DNA of 64,000 nt, from assembly GCA_963747595.1 (NCBI GenBank), contig CAVVFO010000002.1, positions 1,426,001 to 1,490,000 on the forward strand, read 5' to 3'. A program made the translations under genes and the position numbers. This DNA comes from Oleiagrimonas sp963747595 (GTDB lineage: Bacteria > Pseudomonadota > Gammaproteobacteria > Xanthomonadales > Rhodanobacteraceae). The notes under the pieces are model-generated. The model was not told the origin of the DNA and ran no database searches. It saw only the letters and a list, made by a program, of their open reading frames with translations. Below, piece after piece: positions 1 through 8,957 of this stretch. The first letter of the stretch is position 1, and each line of letters opens with the position of its first letter.

Positions 1-169
1 CACGCGCACCGGCCGCAACGTCGGCGACCTGCTGTTCGATCTCAACCGCAGGCACGCCACCACACTGATCCTGGTTACCCACGACGCGCAGCTGGCCGAC
101 CGCTGCGCGCATGTGGCGGATCTGGCGGAAGGCCGGCTGGCTGATTCCTCCGCATCGCTATCAACATGA
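1..169 (+). CDS. ABC transporter ATP-binding protein, C-terminal end (partial)
   Basis: Only the last 55 codons are in the window, read from base 2 to a TGA at 167-169. The visible part has the switch/H-loop pattern of ABC ATPases: a hydrophobic strand LILVTHD followed by QLADRCAHVADLAEGRL, as in LolD/YbbA-type ATPases. The next gene is an FtsX-type permease with the same orientation, so the two probably form a YbbA-YbbP-like exporter pair. Walker A, the signature motif and Walker B lie outside the window, so the assignment rests on the H-loop segment and the neighbour. A REPIN repeat separates it from the permease, which is unusual because such partners are normally a few bases apart. Confidence 0.8.
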   Translation, partial: TRTGRNVGDLLFDLNRRHATTLILVTHDAQLADRCAHVADLAEGRLADSSASLST

Positions 170-228
170 CCGTGTCTATTGAGCGCACGTCCGCTGTCGC
201 TTTTTCAGCTTCGCTGTGCGCTCCAGTT

Positions 229-331
229 AGGGCGGACCAAGGAGCAACGCAATGGATCCGCCTGCTTGCGGATAGTCAGCCAATATCCTGCAGGCGGTCG
301 GCTCCGTCACTCAGGCTTCCCGGGCCGCCCT
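229..331. repeat. REPIN-like palindromic repeat, copy 1
   Basis: The element has outer inverted ends AGGGCGG and CCGCCCT. Its inner arms carry GATCCGCCTGCTTGCGG on the left and the complementary GCAGGCGG..GGCTCCGTCAC pattern on the right. The same core recurs at 5971, 11948, 31063, 41487 and 57165. This copy lies between the ATPase and permease genes of one ABC transporter. Confidence 0.8.
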
Positions 332-404
332 GCGAACGCTTCATGCTGGCCGGTGGGAGCACACGGTCTTTGATTACGTTACTCCGACAGCAGTGGGCGG
401 ACGC

Positions 405-2885
405 ATGCATCTACTGAAACTCTCCCTGCGCACGCTGCGCCGCGAATGGCGCCTGCCGGAACTGCGCACGCTGGCGCTGGCGCTGGTTCTGGCCGTGGTG
501 GCGCTGGGCGTGGTGGCGACGCTGGCCGCACGTGTGGAGCGCGGCGTCACCGCCAGCGCCGCGCAACTGATCGGTGGCGACGTCGGTGTTTCGGCGCACG
601 CCACATTGCCCGAGGCTCTCGCACAGCATGGCCGCCAGCTGGATCTCAAGGTCAGCCGCAACGCCCATTTCCCCAGCGTGGCCTTTGCCAACAATGCCAC
701 CCAACTGCTGGACGTCACCGCCGCAGATCCGGCCTACCCGTTGCGCGGCACGCTCAAGCTGGCGACAGCCAATGGCGGCACCTTCGATGGTCACGGCCCC
801 GCACCCGGCACGGTCTATCTGGATCATCGCGCCCTGGTGGTGTTGCACCTCGATGTGGGGGACACGCTGCAACTGGGCGGCCGCAAGCTGACCGTGGCCG
901 CGCGACTCGTGCGCCAGCCCGATGGCGGCAGCCTGTTCCCGCTGGCGCCGGGAGCAATCATGAGTCTCAAGGACGCCGACGCCTCGGGGCTGCTGGGCGT
1001 AGGTAGCCGCGCCACGCATCGTCTGCTCCTGGCAGGGAGGCCGAGCGCCACCAGGGCGTGGGCCGACTGGGCCAAATCGCGTCTGCCGCACGGCGCCGAG
1101 CTGATCACACCGAAAAAAACGCAGCAGCGCATGCGTGAAGCCTTCAACCGCGCCGACGCCTTCCTGCGCCTGACCGCGTTGCTGGCCGCGTTGCTGGCCG
1201 GCGTGGCCATCGCGCTGGCGGCACAGCGCTATGCACGCCGCAAGACCGATGAAGTGGCGCTTCTGCGCGCCATGGGCACGCCGCGACGCCGCGTGCTGAG
1301 CCTGCTGGCCATGACTCTGACCGCGCTGGCACTGCCCGCCGCGCTGCTGGGTGTGGCGCTGGCACTGGGTTTGGCTCAACTGGCCTGGAGCGTGGCCGGA
1401 TCCATGTTCGTGCAGGTGCCGACGGCGCAGCCGTCGCTGCCAGCACTGGCTGCCGGCGGCGTCGGCCTGGCGGTGCTGGCCGGCTTTGCCCTGCCGCCAT
1501 TGGCACGGCTGGCCGAGGTGTCACCCGCGGCCGTGTTCCGTCGCGCCCTGACGCGCCGCGTGCGCCGCTTCGATGTGCTGTACCTGTTGCCGGTCTTGGT
1601 CGCCGTGGCTCTGATCTGGAGCCAGACCGGCTCGGTCAAACTGGCCGCCGTGCTGGCCGCGAGCCTGGCCGGTGTCGCAGTGCTGGCGCTTCTACTCTCG
1701 GCCCTGCTGCTGTGGCTGGCGCGGCGCCTGGCACCCGGCGCTCATCCCTCGCTGCGTCTGGGGCTGGCGGCGCTGACACGACGACGCGGCCTGAGCCTCA
1801 TCCAGGCCACAGCATTGTCGCTGGGATTGACGGCGCTGCTGATGCTGTCCGTAGTGGCGCCCTCGCTGCTCGATGGCTGGCGCCGCGAACTGCCCCCGGA
1901 CACGCCCAACTGGTTCGCCCTGAACCTGCAAGGCAATCAACGCGCCGATTTCGCCAAATCGGTCAAGGGACTCGGCGCGCAAGAACTGAACATGCTGCCC
2001 CTGGCCGTGGGCAAGCTGATCGCCATCAATGGCACATCCGTGGACAAGATGCAGCTCCACGGCCAGCGCGCCAGGCATTGGGCGGACAGGCAGCTGCGCC
2101 TGTCCTGGGCCGGCACATTGCCCGCGTCGAACAAGGTGATCTCCGGCCACTGGCACGGCGCACAACCGACGCAGGCATCCGTCTCCATCGACGAAACCTG
2201 GCGCGACATGTTCCACCTCAAGGTGGGCGACCACATGCGCTTCCGCGTGGGCCAGGCCACCTTGAACGCACGCGTCTCCGACATCCGCAAGGTCGACTGG
2301 CGCTCGTTCCGCGTCAACTTTTTCCTGCTGCTGGACCCGGCGCACGCCAACACACTGCCGCACACCTGGTTGGCCAGTTTCTATCTGCCCCCGGGGCGCG
2401 CCGATGCGCTGGCCGGCCTGTCGAAGACCGACCCCAACGTCAGCCTGATCGACGTCGACGCCGTGCTGCACCGCATCCGCGACATCATCGCCCAGGTCAC
2501 CAGCGCCGTCCGCTGGGTGCTGGGCTTCAGCCTGCTGGCCGGCGCCCTGGTGCTGGCAGCGGCGCTGGCCAGCAGCGCCCAGGAACGCCGCCACGAAGCC
2601 GCCCTGCTGCGCACCCTGGGGGCGCACAGTGGCCAGCTGCGCGCCGCCGCGGCCTGCGAATTCGCCCTGCTGGGCCTGGTCGCCGGCCTCACCTCCGCCA
2701 TCGGCGCCGCCGGCGCAGGCGTGTGGCTGGCGCGCTCGATCTTCCATATCCAGCATTTCGTCCCTCCCATCACCCCGCTGCTGGGAGCCGCGGCCATTGC
2801 CGCCATGCTGGTCATGCTGCTCGGACTGGTCGGCGTACGCCGCGTGCTGCACACCTCTCCGCTGCTGATTTTGCGGCGCGGATAG
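405..2885 (+). CDS. ABC transporter permease, FtsX/MacB-like (YbbP type)
   Basis: This is a protein of about 826 residues with the layout of large lipoprotein/ester exporters of the YbbP class. It has an N-terminal helix, a periplasmic domain, three helices near residues 250-370, a second membrane block near 390-480, another periplasmic domain, and three C-terminal helices ending LLILRRG. After helices in both halves it has an FtsX-domain segment rich in E.ALLR.LGA / DEVALLRAMG, typical of FtsX permeases that couple to a cytoplasmic ATPase. The partner ATPase is just upstream. I take ATG 405 as the start; an in-frame GTG at 393 is possible. The substrate cannot be read from sequence; YbbAP-like systems are linked to lipid or ester export. 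Confidence 0.88.
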   Translation: MHLLKLSLRTLRREWRLPELRTLALALVLAVVALGVVATLAARVERGVTASAAQLIGGDVGVSAHATLPEALAQHGRQLDLKVSRNAHFPSVAFANNATQLLDVTAADPAYPLRGTLKLATANGGTFDGHGPAPGTVYLDHRALVVLHLDVGDTLQLGGRKLTVAARLVRQPDGGSLFPLAPGAIMSLKDADASGLLGVGSRATHRLLLAGRPSATRAWADWAKSRLPHGAELITPKKTQQRMREAFNRADAFLRLTALLAALLAGVAIALAAQRYARRKTDEVALLRAMGTPRRRVLSLLAMTLTALALPAALLGVALALGLAQLAWSVAGSMFVQVPTAQPSLPALAAGGVGLAVLAGFALPPLARLAEVSPAAVFRRALTRRVRRFDVLYLLPVLVAVALIWSQTGSVKLAAVLAASLAGVAVLALLLSALLLWLARRLAPGAHPSLRLGLAALTRRRGLSLIQATALSLGLTALLMLSVVAPSLLDGWRRELPPDTPNWFALNLQGNQRADFAKSVKGLGAQELNMLPLAVGKLIAINGTSVDKMQLHGQRARHWADRQLRLSWAGTLPASNKVISGHWHGAQPTQASVSIDETWRDMFHLKVGDHMRFRVGQATLNARVSDIRKVDWRSFRVNFFLLLDPAHANTLPHTWLASFYLPPGRADALAGLSKTDPNVSLIDVDAVLHRIRDIIAQVTSAVRWVLGFSLLAGALVLAAALASSAQERRHEAALLRTLGAHSGQLRAAAACEFALLGLVAGLTSAIGAAGAGVWLARSIFHIQHFVPPITPLLGAAAIAAMLVMLLGLVGVRRVLHTSPLLILRRG

Positions 2886-3127
2886 GCGCGGCTGGATGTC
2901 GTGTGTCCCCTCCCGTCTTTGTGGGAAGGTCGGGGTCACCTGACCGGCATCGAAGCATATTTTTTGCGAGTGCGGTCGGCAAGCGCCGGAATGGCCGGGA
3001 TTGAGCGTCGGCGGCCTCCAACGCGTCTGGCGGCTCGTTTTTTACACCGTCGGTTTTTTTTACATTTTTTAGATATTTGGCATGCGGAAAAAAATCCATC
3101 CTCTTGAATAACCAATATTTATACGGA

Positions 3128-3143
3128 TGGCACGAAACATGCG
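3128..3143 (+). promoter_or_regulatory. Sigma-54 (RpoN) type -24/-12 promoter
   Basis: TGGCACGAAACATGCG has the invariant GG (3129-3130) and GC (3141-3142) separated by 10 bases. It matches the RpoN consensus TGGCACG-N4-TTGC at all but the first T of the -12 box. It ends about 37 bases before the ATG of the PEP-CTERM gene and sits beside an AT-rich stretch. Sigma-54 control of PEP-CTERM genes through PrsK/PrsR is known in other bacteria; the use of this site is inferred. Confidence 0.7.
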
Positions 3144-3180
3144 TTGGAAGTGTTGTCCGTATCTCTCAGGAGAAATCCCC

Positions 3181-3834
3181 ATGACCTCTCTCTTTGCTGT
3201 GTCTTTGAAGCGGCTTGTGCCGCCAGGTCTTGCCCTGCTCGCGGCCATTGTGTGGCTGACACCGAGCCCCGCCGGTGCGACACCGTATGTCCTGAGACTT
3301 GTGCAGCAGGGAAACAACGTCGTTGCCAGCGGCAGCGGAGCGTTCGACCTGGCCGGACTTACCTTTGCAGGCGTTTATTCATCGGTGCCAGCCGCAATCT
3401 TGCCCTCTGTAGGATATGTGGACACCGGCGCAACCCTGATTGATATAGACGGCTATACCGGTTTTGCGGGACCAACGAGTTTCGGGCCGGGCCCTGGAGC
3501 ACCTGCCACCACCGGGGCGGGAGACCCCGCCCTGATCTACGGATCTCCAGTGGCGTATGGCCAGCCATTGCTTTGGGTGCCACAGGGCTACGTTTCCGAC
3601 ACGGCCCTCGTCAGTGGCGCGACGTGGGCAAATGCAACTTTCAATAGCCTCGGGGTCACCCCCGGCACCTACACATGGACGTGGGGAACGGGAGCTGACC
3701 AGAGCTTCACACTCACGACCAGCGCCATGACCCCGGTCCCGGAACCCGCGACACTCGGCATGTTTGGCCTGGGTGTGCTGCTGGCAGGCGGATTGGTCAC
3801 CCTGCGTCGACGCGAGTCGCGACACTCCTGGTGA
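3181..3834 (+). CDS. PEP-CTERM sorting-domain surface protein
   Basis: This 217-residue exported protein has an N-terminal signal peptide (hydrophobic residues about 12-30, ending PAGA). Its body is rich in Gly, Ala, Thr and Ser and I do not recognise a domain in it. The C terminus is a classic tripartite PEP-CTERM tag: VPEPAT, a hydrophobic helix (LGMFGLGVLLAGGLVTL) and a basic RRRESR tail. Such tags are recognised by exosortase for delivery to the cell surface, often with exopolysaccharide. No exosortase or PrsK/PrsR gene is in this window. The start is set by AGGAGA eight bases upstream of the ATG. The function of the body is unknown. Confidence 0.85.
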   Translation: MTSLFAVSLKRLVPPGLALLAAIVWLTPSPAGATPYVLRLVQQGNNVVASGSGAFDLAGLTFAGVYSSVPAAILPSVGYVDTGATLIDIDGYTGFAGPTSFGPGPGAPATTGAGDPALIYGSPVAYGQPLLWVPQGYVSDTALVSGATWANATFNSLGVTPGTYTWTWGTGADQSFTLTTSAMTPVPEPATLGMFGLGVLLAGGLVTLRRRESRHSW

Positions 3835-3862
3835 CGCAGTCTCCAGACCCCTTCTCGAGAAC

Positions 3863-3885
3863 ACTCCCCCGCCAAACGGGGGAGT
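3863..3885. terminator. Hairpin between convergent genes (possible terminator)
   Basis: A perfect 9-bp stem ACTCCCCCG / CGGGGGAGT with loop CCAAA lies between the end of the PEP-CTERM gene and the end of prmC. There is no clear T tract on either side, so intrinsic termination is uncertain. Confidence 0.4.
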
Positions 3886-3987
3886 CCATGCTTCGAAGCC
3901 TTCCACCGGCACATGGGTCCGGCAGCGGAAAACGTCGATGCAGGTGACCCGTGCCGATTCTTGCGAACGCCGAGGGGTCTACAAGGA

Positions 3988-4866
3988 TCAGACCGCCTCA
4001 CCATCTGCAACGCGCGTGTCGATGGCACCGGGAGGGCACATGCCCCTGGTCACCCGTTCCCGCGACTCCAGGTCATCGGCAGTGGCAACGTGACGATAGC
4101 CGTGACGGGTCAGGATCTCGCGGGCAGCCAATCCCTGATTCCAGCCGTGCTCGAACAGCAGCCATCCCTCCGGGGCCAGATGCGCGGGCGCGCGCTCGAC
4201 GATACGCCGGATGGCGTCCAGCCCATCATCGCCAGAGGACAACGCGGCCTGCGGCTCGAAGCGCAAGTCACCGCGCTGCAGGTGGGCATCACCTGCTTCG
4301 ATGTAGGGCGGGTTGGACACGATCAGGTCGAAGCGTGATGCGCCCAGCGCCTGGTCCCAGTCACCCTGCGCAAAGCGCACCTTCGTCATCCCGAATCGCT
4401 TGACATTGCGCTTGGCCACGTCCAGCGCGGCATCACTGATATCGGTGGCCAGGATCGTGGCGCGCGGGCGTTCGCTGGCGAGTGCGATGGCCACGGCGCC
4501 GCTGCCCGTACCCAGGTCCGCCACGGTGACATCCATGCACGGGGACAGACGCAGCAGCGCCTGCTCCACCAGCACCTCGGTCTCCGGGCGCGGGATGAGC
4601 GTGGCCGGCGTCACTTCGAGCTCCAGCGACCAGAACCCCGCCGTGCCGATCAGGTAGGCGACCGGCTCGCCGGCCGCACGACGTTCCACCAGCGCCTCGT
4701 ACGTGCCTTGCAGTTCCGGCTGCACGGGATCATCGGCATGCGCGAACAGCCATGTGCGCGGCCGATCCAGCGTATGCAGCAGCAGCCATTCCGCATCGGT
4801 GCGGTCTCCCAGGCGCGTTGCGGCATCGCGCAACAGCGTGCGGACGGTACGTATCTGTGGCTGCAT
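3988..4866 (-). CDS. prmC: Release factor N5-glutamine methyltransferase PrmC (HemK)
   Basis: This 292-residue cytoplasmic enzyme methylates the glutamine of the GGQ motif of release factors RF1 and RF2 using S-adenosylmethionine. An N-terminal helical domain (about 1-80) precedes a Rossmann-fold methyltransferase. The SAM-binding motif VADLGTGSGAVAIALA lies in the middle, and the diagnostic SNPPY motif follows. The reading frame stays open upstream to 5013, but the ATG at 4866 (MQPQIRTVRTLL) begins the family-typical N terminus, and the upstream extension looks unlike the family. It is divergent from the esterase gene. In many bacteria prmC follows prfA; here it stands alone. Confidence 0.92.
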   Translation of the reverse strand: MQPQIRTVRTLLRDAATRLGDRTDAEWLLLHTLDRPRTWLFAHADDPVQPELQGTYEALVERRAAGEPVAYLIGTAGFWSLELEVTPATLIPRPETEVLVEQALLRLSPCMDVTVADLGTGSGAVAIALASERPRATILATDISDAALDVAKRNVKRFGMTKVRFAQGDWDQALGASRFDLIVSNPPYIEAGDAHLQRGDLRFEPQAALSSGDDGLDAIRRIVERAPAHLAPEGWLLFEHGWNQGLAAREILTRHGYRHVATADDLESRERVTRGMCPPGAIDTRVADGEAV

Positions 4867-4964
4867 CGACGTGTGTGTGAACCAGGCGGACAAGAGGTCA
4901 AGCGTAGCGCACGTGCACGCGTCCAAATGCAAGGCAAACACGTACCGGTCTCTATATTGCCTCG

Positions 4965-5924
4965 ATGAACAATTCAAAAATGCCGGATCAGAAGACCCCG
5001 AACCGAGCTCCACCGCCGCGCCGCGGACTGTATCGCATCCTCCGCAGCGTGTTGCTCGGCACCACGATGCTGACCGTCAGCGCCTGCTCGGCGGTGCTGT
5101 TCCACACCATGAATGCGACCACGTCAGCCGGACGCGTCATGTCGAAGAAGGGCATCACCTTCGAGCCGGAGCATGGTCAGAAGCTGGATGTGTACTGGCC
5201 CGCGCACGCCCGCAATGCACCGGTGGTGGTGTTTTTCTACGGCGGCGCGTGGCAGGACGGCAGACGCCAGTTGTACACGTGGGCCGGGGAGACGCTGGCG
5301 CGGCATGGGCTGGTGGTCATCGTCCCCGACTATCGCAAGTACCCGCAGGTGACGCTGGACGGCTTCATGCACGACGGCGCCCAGGCCGTGGCGTGGGCGT
5401 ACCGGCACGCGGCAGACTACGGCGGCGACACCTCGCACTTTTTCCTGATGGGCCATTCGGCCGGCGCGCACATCGCCGCGCTGCTGGCCACGGATGATCA
5501 GTGGCTGCAGACTGTCGGCATGACGCCGAAGGACATCACCGGCTTCATTGGCCTGGCCGGCCCCTACGACTTCCTGCCGCTGAAGGAACAGGTCTACAGG
5601 AACATCCTGGGCCGCACGCATGCCGAAGCGGAAAAATCGCAGCCAGTGCGTTTCGTCAACGGCGACGAGCCGCCGATGCTGCTGATGCAGGGGCTGGACG
5701 ACCATACCGTGGCGCCGAAAAACGCACGCTCCATGGCCCGGGCCATGCACGCACACGACGAGGAGGCCGAACTGCGCCTGTTCACGAACGTCAACCACGC
5801 CTGGCTGCTGCTTTCGCTGTGGCACGGTTTCCGCGGCAAGGCGCCGACCCTGCGCGACACGCTGCGCTTCATCAAGAAACACGACCCGCAGGCGCAGCTG
5901 CGCATGATCGATGGCGACGATTGA
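4965..5924 (+). CDS. Alpha/beta-hydrolase (carboxylesterase-like lipoprotein)
   Basis: This is a 319-residue esterase-like protein. The N terminus is basic, then hydrophobic, ending in TVSAC, which fits a lipobox, so it is probably lipid-anchored in the periplasm. The hydrolase core shows an oxyanion segment VVFFYGGAW, the nucleophile elbow GHSAG (about residue 166), and late Asp and His candidates in QGLDDHTV and NVNHAWLL. This layout is close to the hormone-sensitive-lipase / carboxylesterase group. The natural substrate is unknown. It is divergent from prmC with a 98-bp gap, and its stop is followed by a REPIN repeat that separates it from the convergent aminopeptidase. Confidence 0.8.
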   Translation: MNNSKMPDQKTPNRAPPPRRGLYRILRSVLLGTTMLTVSACSAVLFHTMNATTSAGRVMSKKGITFEPEHGQKLDVYWPAHARNAPVVVFFYGGAWQDGRRQLYTWAGETLARHGLVVIVPDYRKYPQVTLDGFMHDGAQAVAWAYRHAADYGGDTSHFFLMGHSAGAHIAALLATDDQWLQTVGMTPKDITGFIGLAGPYDFLPLKEQVYRNILGRTHAEAEKSQPVRFVNGDEPPMLLMQGLDDHTVAPKNARSMARAMHAHDEEAELRLFTNVNHAWLLLSLWHGFRGKAPTLRDTLRFIKKHDPQAQLRMIDGDD

Positions 5925-5970
5925 CCCTGCGCGGGCCGGACGCGTGGATCAGCACCCTCGCCATTGCGCG

Positions 5971-6100
5971 TAGGGCGGCTCAAGGAACGTCAGTGACGGA
6001 GCCGCCTGCTTGCGGCCGACCATCCGGCTCTTTGCACAGCAGGCGGATCCGTCGCGTGGCTCCCGACCCGAAGAACTCCCCTTGCGGAATGATCCGCCCC
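5971..6100. repeat. REPIN-like palindromic repeat, copy 2
   Basis: The left arm is GTAG + GGCGGCTC ... GAGCCGCC followed by TGCTTGCGG. The right arm is the inverse GCAGGCGGATCC ... GATCCGCC, with a longer apical loop containing CTCCCCTTGCGG. It lies between the convergent ends of the esterase and the M1 aminopeptidase. Confidence 0.85.
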
Positions 6101-6122
6101 CACGGCGGCAGTGGCCGCAGTT

Positions 6123-8810
6123 TTATCGAATGATCGCCGACGGCTTCTGCTCCTTCTTCAACGCCGCACACAACCTGATCGACTCCGAGGTCTGCGCCAA
6201 ACCGCGGTCGGCCCCCGGCAACTCCTTCAGCCGCGGCTTGAAGAATGCCTGCAGACGCGAGGCCTCGGCCTCCGAGCAACCGCCGCCGCCCGCCAGACGC
6301 GGCACGTAGCCGCTGGCGAAGCTGCCGGTGCGCTTGATGATGGCGTCGTAGTGGCCGGTGAACCAGTTCCACAGCATGTCACGCCCGGCACGCGTGTCAC
6401 GATGGCCGTACAGCAGGCGCGCCATCTCGCCGACCTTGACGTTGTCGGTCAGCGCGTAGTTCCAGACGCGTTGCGCCTGGGCGCCGTCTGCACGCGAAAT
6501 GGCGGAAAGCATGGCGTTGCGCTTGTCGGCATCGGTGGTCTTGTCCAGCGCCGCGATCAGCTGGGTCACCACTGGCTTGCCGCGCTCTTCCACCGCCACG
6601 GCCAGCGATGTCCCCAGCAGATCGGGATTGGCTGCATCCAGACGCAGACGGCCCTTGCTGTCGACTTTCAGCGCCGTGTCCGCCTGCTGCATCAGTTGCC
6701 TGCGCACCTGCGGCAGTTTCACGCGCAGCGCCAGGAAGCTGGCCAACGAGCTGCGCATGAGGGCGGCATCGGACGACTCGCCGTCGCGCTTGACGTAGCC
6801 GAGTTTCTGCAGCTTCGGCAGGTAGGCCTGGCGTGCCAGCTTCTGCAGCGCGGTGTGTTGCGCTTTGGTGGCCGCCTCGTGGGTCCAGATCCAGTCGAAG
6901 GTATCCAGTGGCGCCAATGACACCTGACGGGTCCTGGACGGTGCCAGACGCTTGACCGCTGCCAGCGCGGGAGCGGCATTGATATCGCCGCGATGGAAAG
7001 CCGCGTCGATGGCATCGGCATAGGCCAATTTCTCGGCATCATCGAGCGCGTCCAGATGCTGGTTGAGCTGGTTCAGGTCGGTCTTGTCCATGGAAAAGCG
7101 GTAATAGCCGCGCGCATCGGCGTTGGGCATATACCAGGCCGGACACTGACTGCCCTGCAGGGTCATGTCGGCCGTCTTCCCGTCCAGCATCCGGCATTGC
7201 ACGCCGGCGGACCCGGCACCGGTACGCACGCAGACGGGGACGCCCCACAGCCGGCTGGGGTCGCCACTGGAACCCAGCGGCAGATAGCGACTCTGCTCCA
7301 GATGCAGCACGGGATGCGCCCCGCTGCAGTCCAGCTTGGTCTTGACCATCGGCACGCCTGACTGATCCAGGAAGCTGTTGAAGGCATGCTTGAATGCGGC
7401 GCCCTTGCCCGCGGCCGTGGCAATGGCGCTCACCAGATCATGGGCATCGGCGTTGCCGAACTTGTGCGCCCGGATGTAGGCGCGCATGCCCTTGCGGAAG
7501 GTCTTCACGCCGACGTAGTGCTCGAACATGCCGATTACCGAAGCGCCCTTCTGGTAGGTGATGCCGTCGAAGGCGGTCTGGATGTCGCCGTTGCCGGTAA
7601 TCGGCTGGCGGATCTTGCGTGCGCTGATCAGGCTGTCATTGCCCATCGCGCCCTCGGCGCCCGCCACGCGCGACAGATCGGCGCGGTATTCGGGGTGCAC
7701 CTTGGCGGTGACCTTCTGCTGCATCCAGGTGGCGAAGGCCTCGTTCAGCCAGATGTCGTTCCACCAGTCCAGGGTCACCGTGTCGCCCGTCCACTGGTGT
7801 GCCAGCTCGTGCGCCTGCACGTTGAAGGAATTGCGCACGGAATCGGACGGCGAGTTCTTGTCCATCAGCATCAGCCAGTCACGGAAGGTCACCAGGCCGG
7901 CGTTCTCCATGGCGCCGGCGGCAAAATCCGGCGCGGCCAGCAGATCCAGTTTGCCGAACGGATAACCGAAGCCGTAATAATGCTCCAGCGTCTGGATGAT
8001 GATCGGTGTTTCATCGAGCGCAATGTGCAGGCGCGCACCCTCGCCGTGGGGCGCCACGCCACGCAGCGGGACCGGCTTGCTGCGCCACTTGTTGGCCTTG
8101 ATGGTCGGCCCGTTGACGATGTCCCACGGGCCCACGGCAAATGCCACCAGGTAGGTGGGCAACGGCTTGGTCTTCTTGAAGTGCAGGGTCTTCCAGCCCT
8201 TGCCGGCAGCGCTCTTGTCGGCCAGCGCGGAGTTGGCCACGGCGACATCGGCATCGGGCACGGTCAGGGTGATGTCATACGGCGTCTTGAAGCCGGGCTC
8301 GTCGAAACCGGGGAATGCATAGCGCGCACTGATCGGCTCCATCTGCGTCATCGCATACGGCTTGCCGGCGCGGGTGACCTTGTACAGGCCCTGTAACTGG
8401 TGATTGAACGGCGCGCTGTAATGAAACACCAGTTTCAGCTGCTGCGGCTGCAGGGTCTTGCCGAAGTCGATCTTCACCACGCCCTGCCTGGGCGCGCTGT
8501 CGATGTACCTGGCTGCGTGGGTCTTGCCGGCCGCGTCAATGACGCTGACCTTGCCGACCTTCAGGTCCTTGCCGTGCAGCCAGACATGATCGGCGGCTTT
8601 CTTCAGGTCCACCTTGATCGTCGTGGTACCGGAAAACCGGGCCTTGGCCGGATCGACGCGCAGTTTCAGCGTGTAGGCCTCGGGCATCGCCCAGCCGGGC
8701 AGACGCTCCAGCGGCGGCTTCATGGACGCTGTGGCGTGGTCCGCGGCAAACGCGGTACAGGCGCACACGGCAAGCGAGGCAAAAATGATCGACCGGGCAA
8801 TCTGGCGCAT
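6123..8810 (-). CDS. M1 family metallo-aminopeptidase, secreted
   Basis: This 895-residue zinc aminopeptidase of the M1 (gluzincin) family releases N-terminal residues from peptides. It has a signal peptide (about 1-23, ending AFAA), so it should act in the periplasm or outside the cell. The central catalytic domain has the exopeptidase motif GAMEN and the zinc site HELAH, with the third ligand in NEAFATW 18 residues later. The second half resembles an ERAP1-like C-terminal domain. ATG 8810 is chosen because it begins the signal peptide and has GGGGAGAG upstream; the frame is open to 8891. Family members of this length are common in Xanthomonadales. The stop is next to a REPIN repeat. Confidence 0.9.
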   Translation of the reverse strand: MRQIARSIIFASLAVCACTAFAADHATASMKPPLERLPGWAMPEAYTLKLRVDPAKARFSGTTTIKVDLKKAADHVWLHGKDLKVGKVSVIDAAGKTHAARYIDSAPRQGVVKIDFGKTLQPQQLKLVFHYSAPFNHQLQGLYKVTRAGKPYAMTQMEPISARYAFPGFDEPGFKTPYDITLTVPDADVAVANSALADKSAAGKGWKTLHFKKTKPLPTYLVAFAVGPWDIVNGPTIKANKWRSKPVPLRGVAPHGEGARLHIALDETPIIIQTLEHYYGFGYPFGKLDLLAAPDFAAGAMENAGLVTFRDWLMLMDKNSPSDSVRNSFNVQAHELAHQWTGDTVTLDWWNDIWLNEAFATWMQQKVTAKVHPEYRADLSRVAGAEGAMGNDSLISARKIRQPITGNGDIQTAFDGITYQKGASVIGMFEHYVGVKTFRKGMRAYIRAHKFGNADAHDLVSAIATAAGKGAAFKHAFNSFLDQSGVPMVKTKLDCSGAHPVLHLEQSRYLPLGSSGDPSRLWGVPVCVRTGAGSAGVQCRMLDGKTADMTLQGSQCPAWYMPNADARGYYRFSMDKTDLNQLNQHLDALDDAEKLAYADAIDAAFHRGDINAAPALAAVKRLAPSRTRQVSLAPLDTFDWIWTHEAATKAQHTALQKLARQAYLPKLQKLGYVKRDGESSDAALMRSSLASFLALRVKLPQVRRQLMQQADTALKVDSKGRLRLDAANPDLLGTSLAVAVEERGKPVVTQLIAALDKTTDADKRNAMLSAISRADGAQAQRVWNYALTDNVKVGEMARLLYGHRDTRAGRDMLWNWFTGHYDAIIKRTGSFASGYVPRLAGGGGCSEAEASRLQAFFKPRLKELPGADRGLAQTSESIRLCAALKKEQKPSAIIR

Positions 8811-8889
8811 GGCAACTCTCCCCAAACAAAGCAACGCATGGAAGCTAATGGCGCCAAACATCGCCCGCACGTGCCAAAAGGCACGATGC

Positions 8890-8931
8890 AAAAAAGCACG
8901 CCGCCCGCATGGACGCGGACGGCGGGCTTTT
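8890..8931 (-). terminator. Rho-independent terminator of the ahpD-like gene
   Basis: On the minus strand a GC-rich stem (GCCCGCCGTCCGC / GCGGGCGGCGTGC, two mismatches) is followed by six T residues. It lies 27 bp after the AhpD-like stop codon and before the aminopeptidase start. Confidence 0.75.
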
Positions 8932-8957
8932 ACCTCGACGCGGGGCGGCGGCGCGAA

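Noticed and set aside
1692..2939. Long antisense frames over GC-rich genes (here, within the permease gene)
   Set aside because: High GC content gives long open shadows on the opposite strand; they have no family similarity, no start signals and full overlap with well-supported genes.
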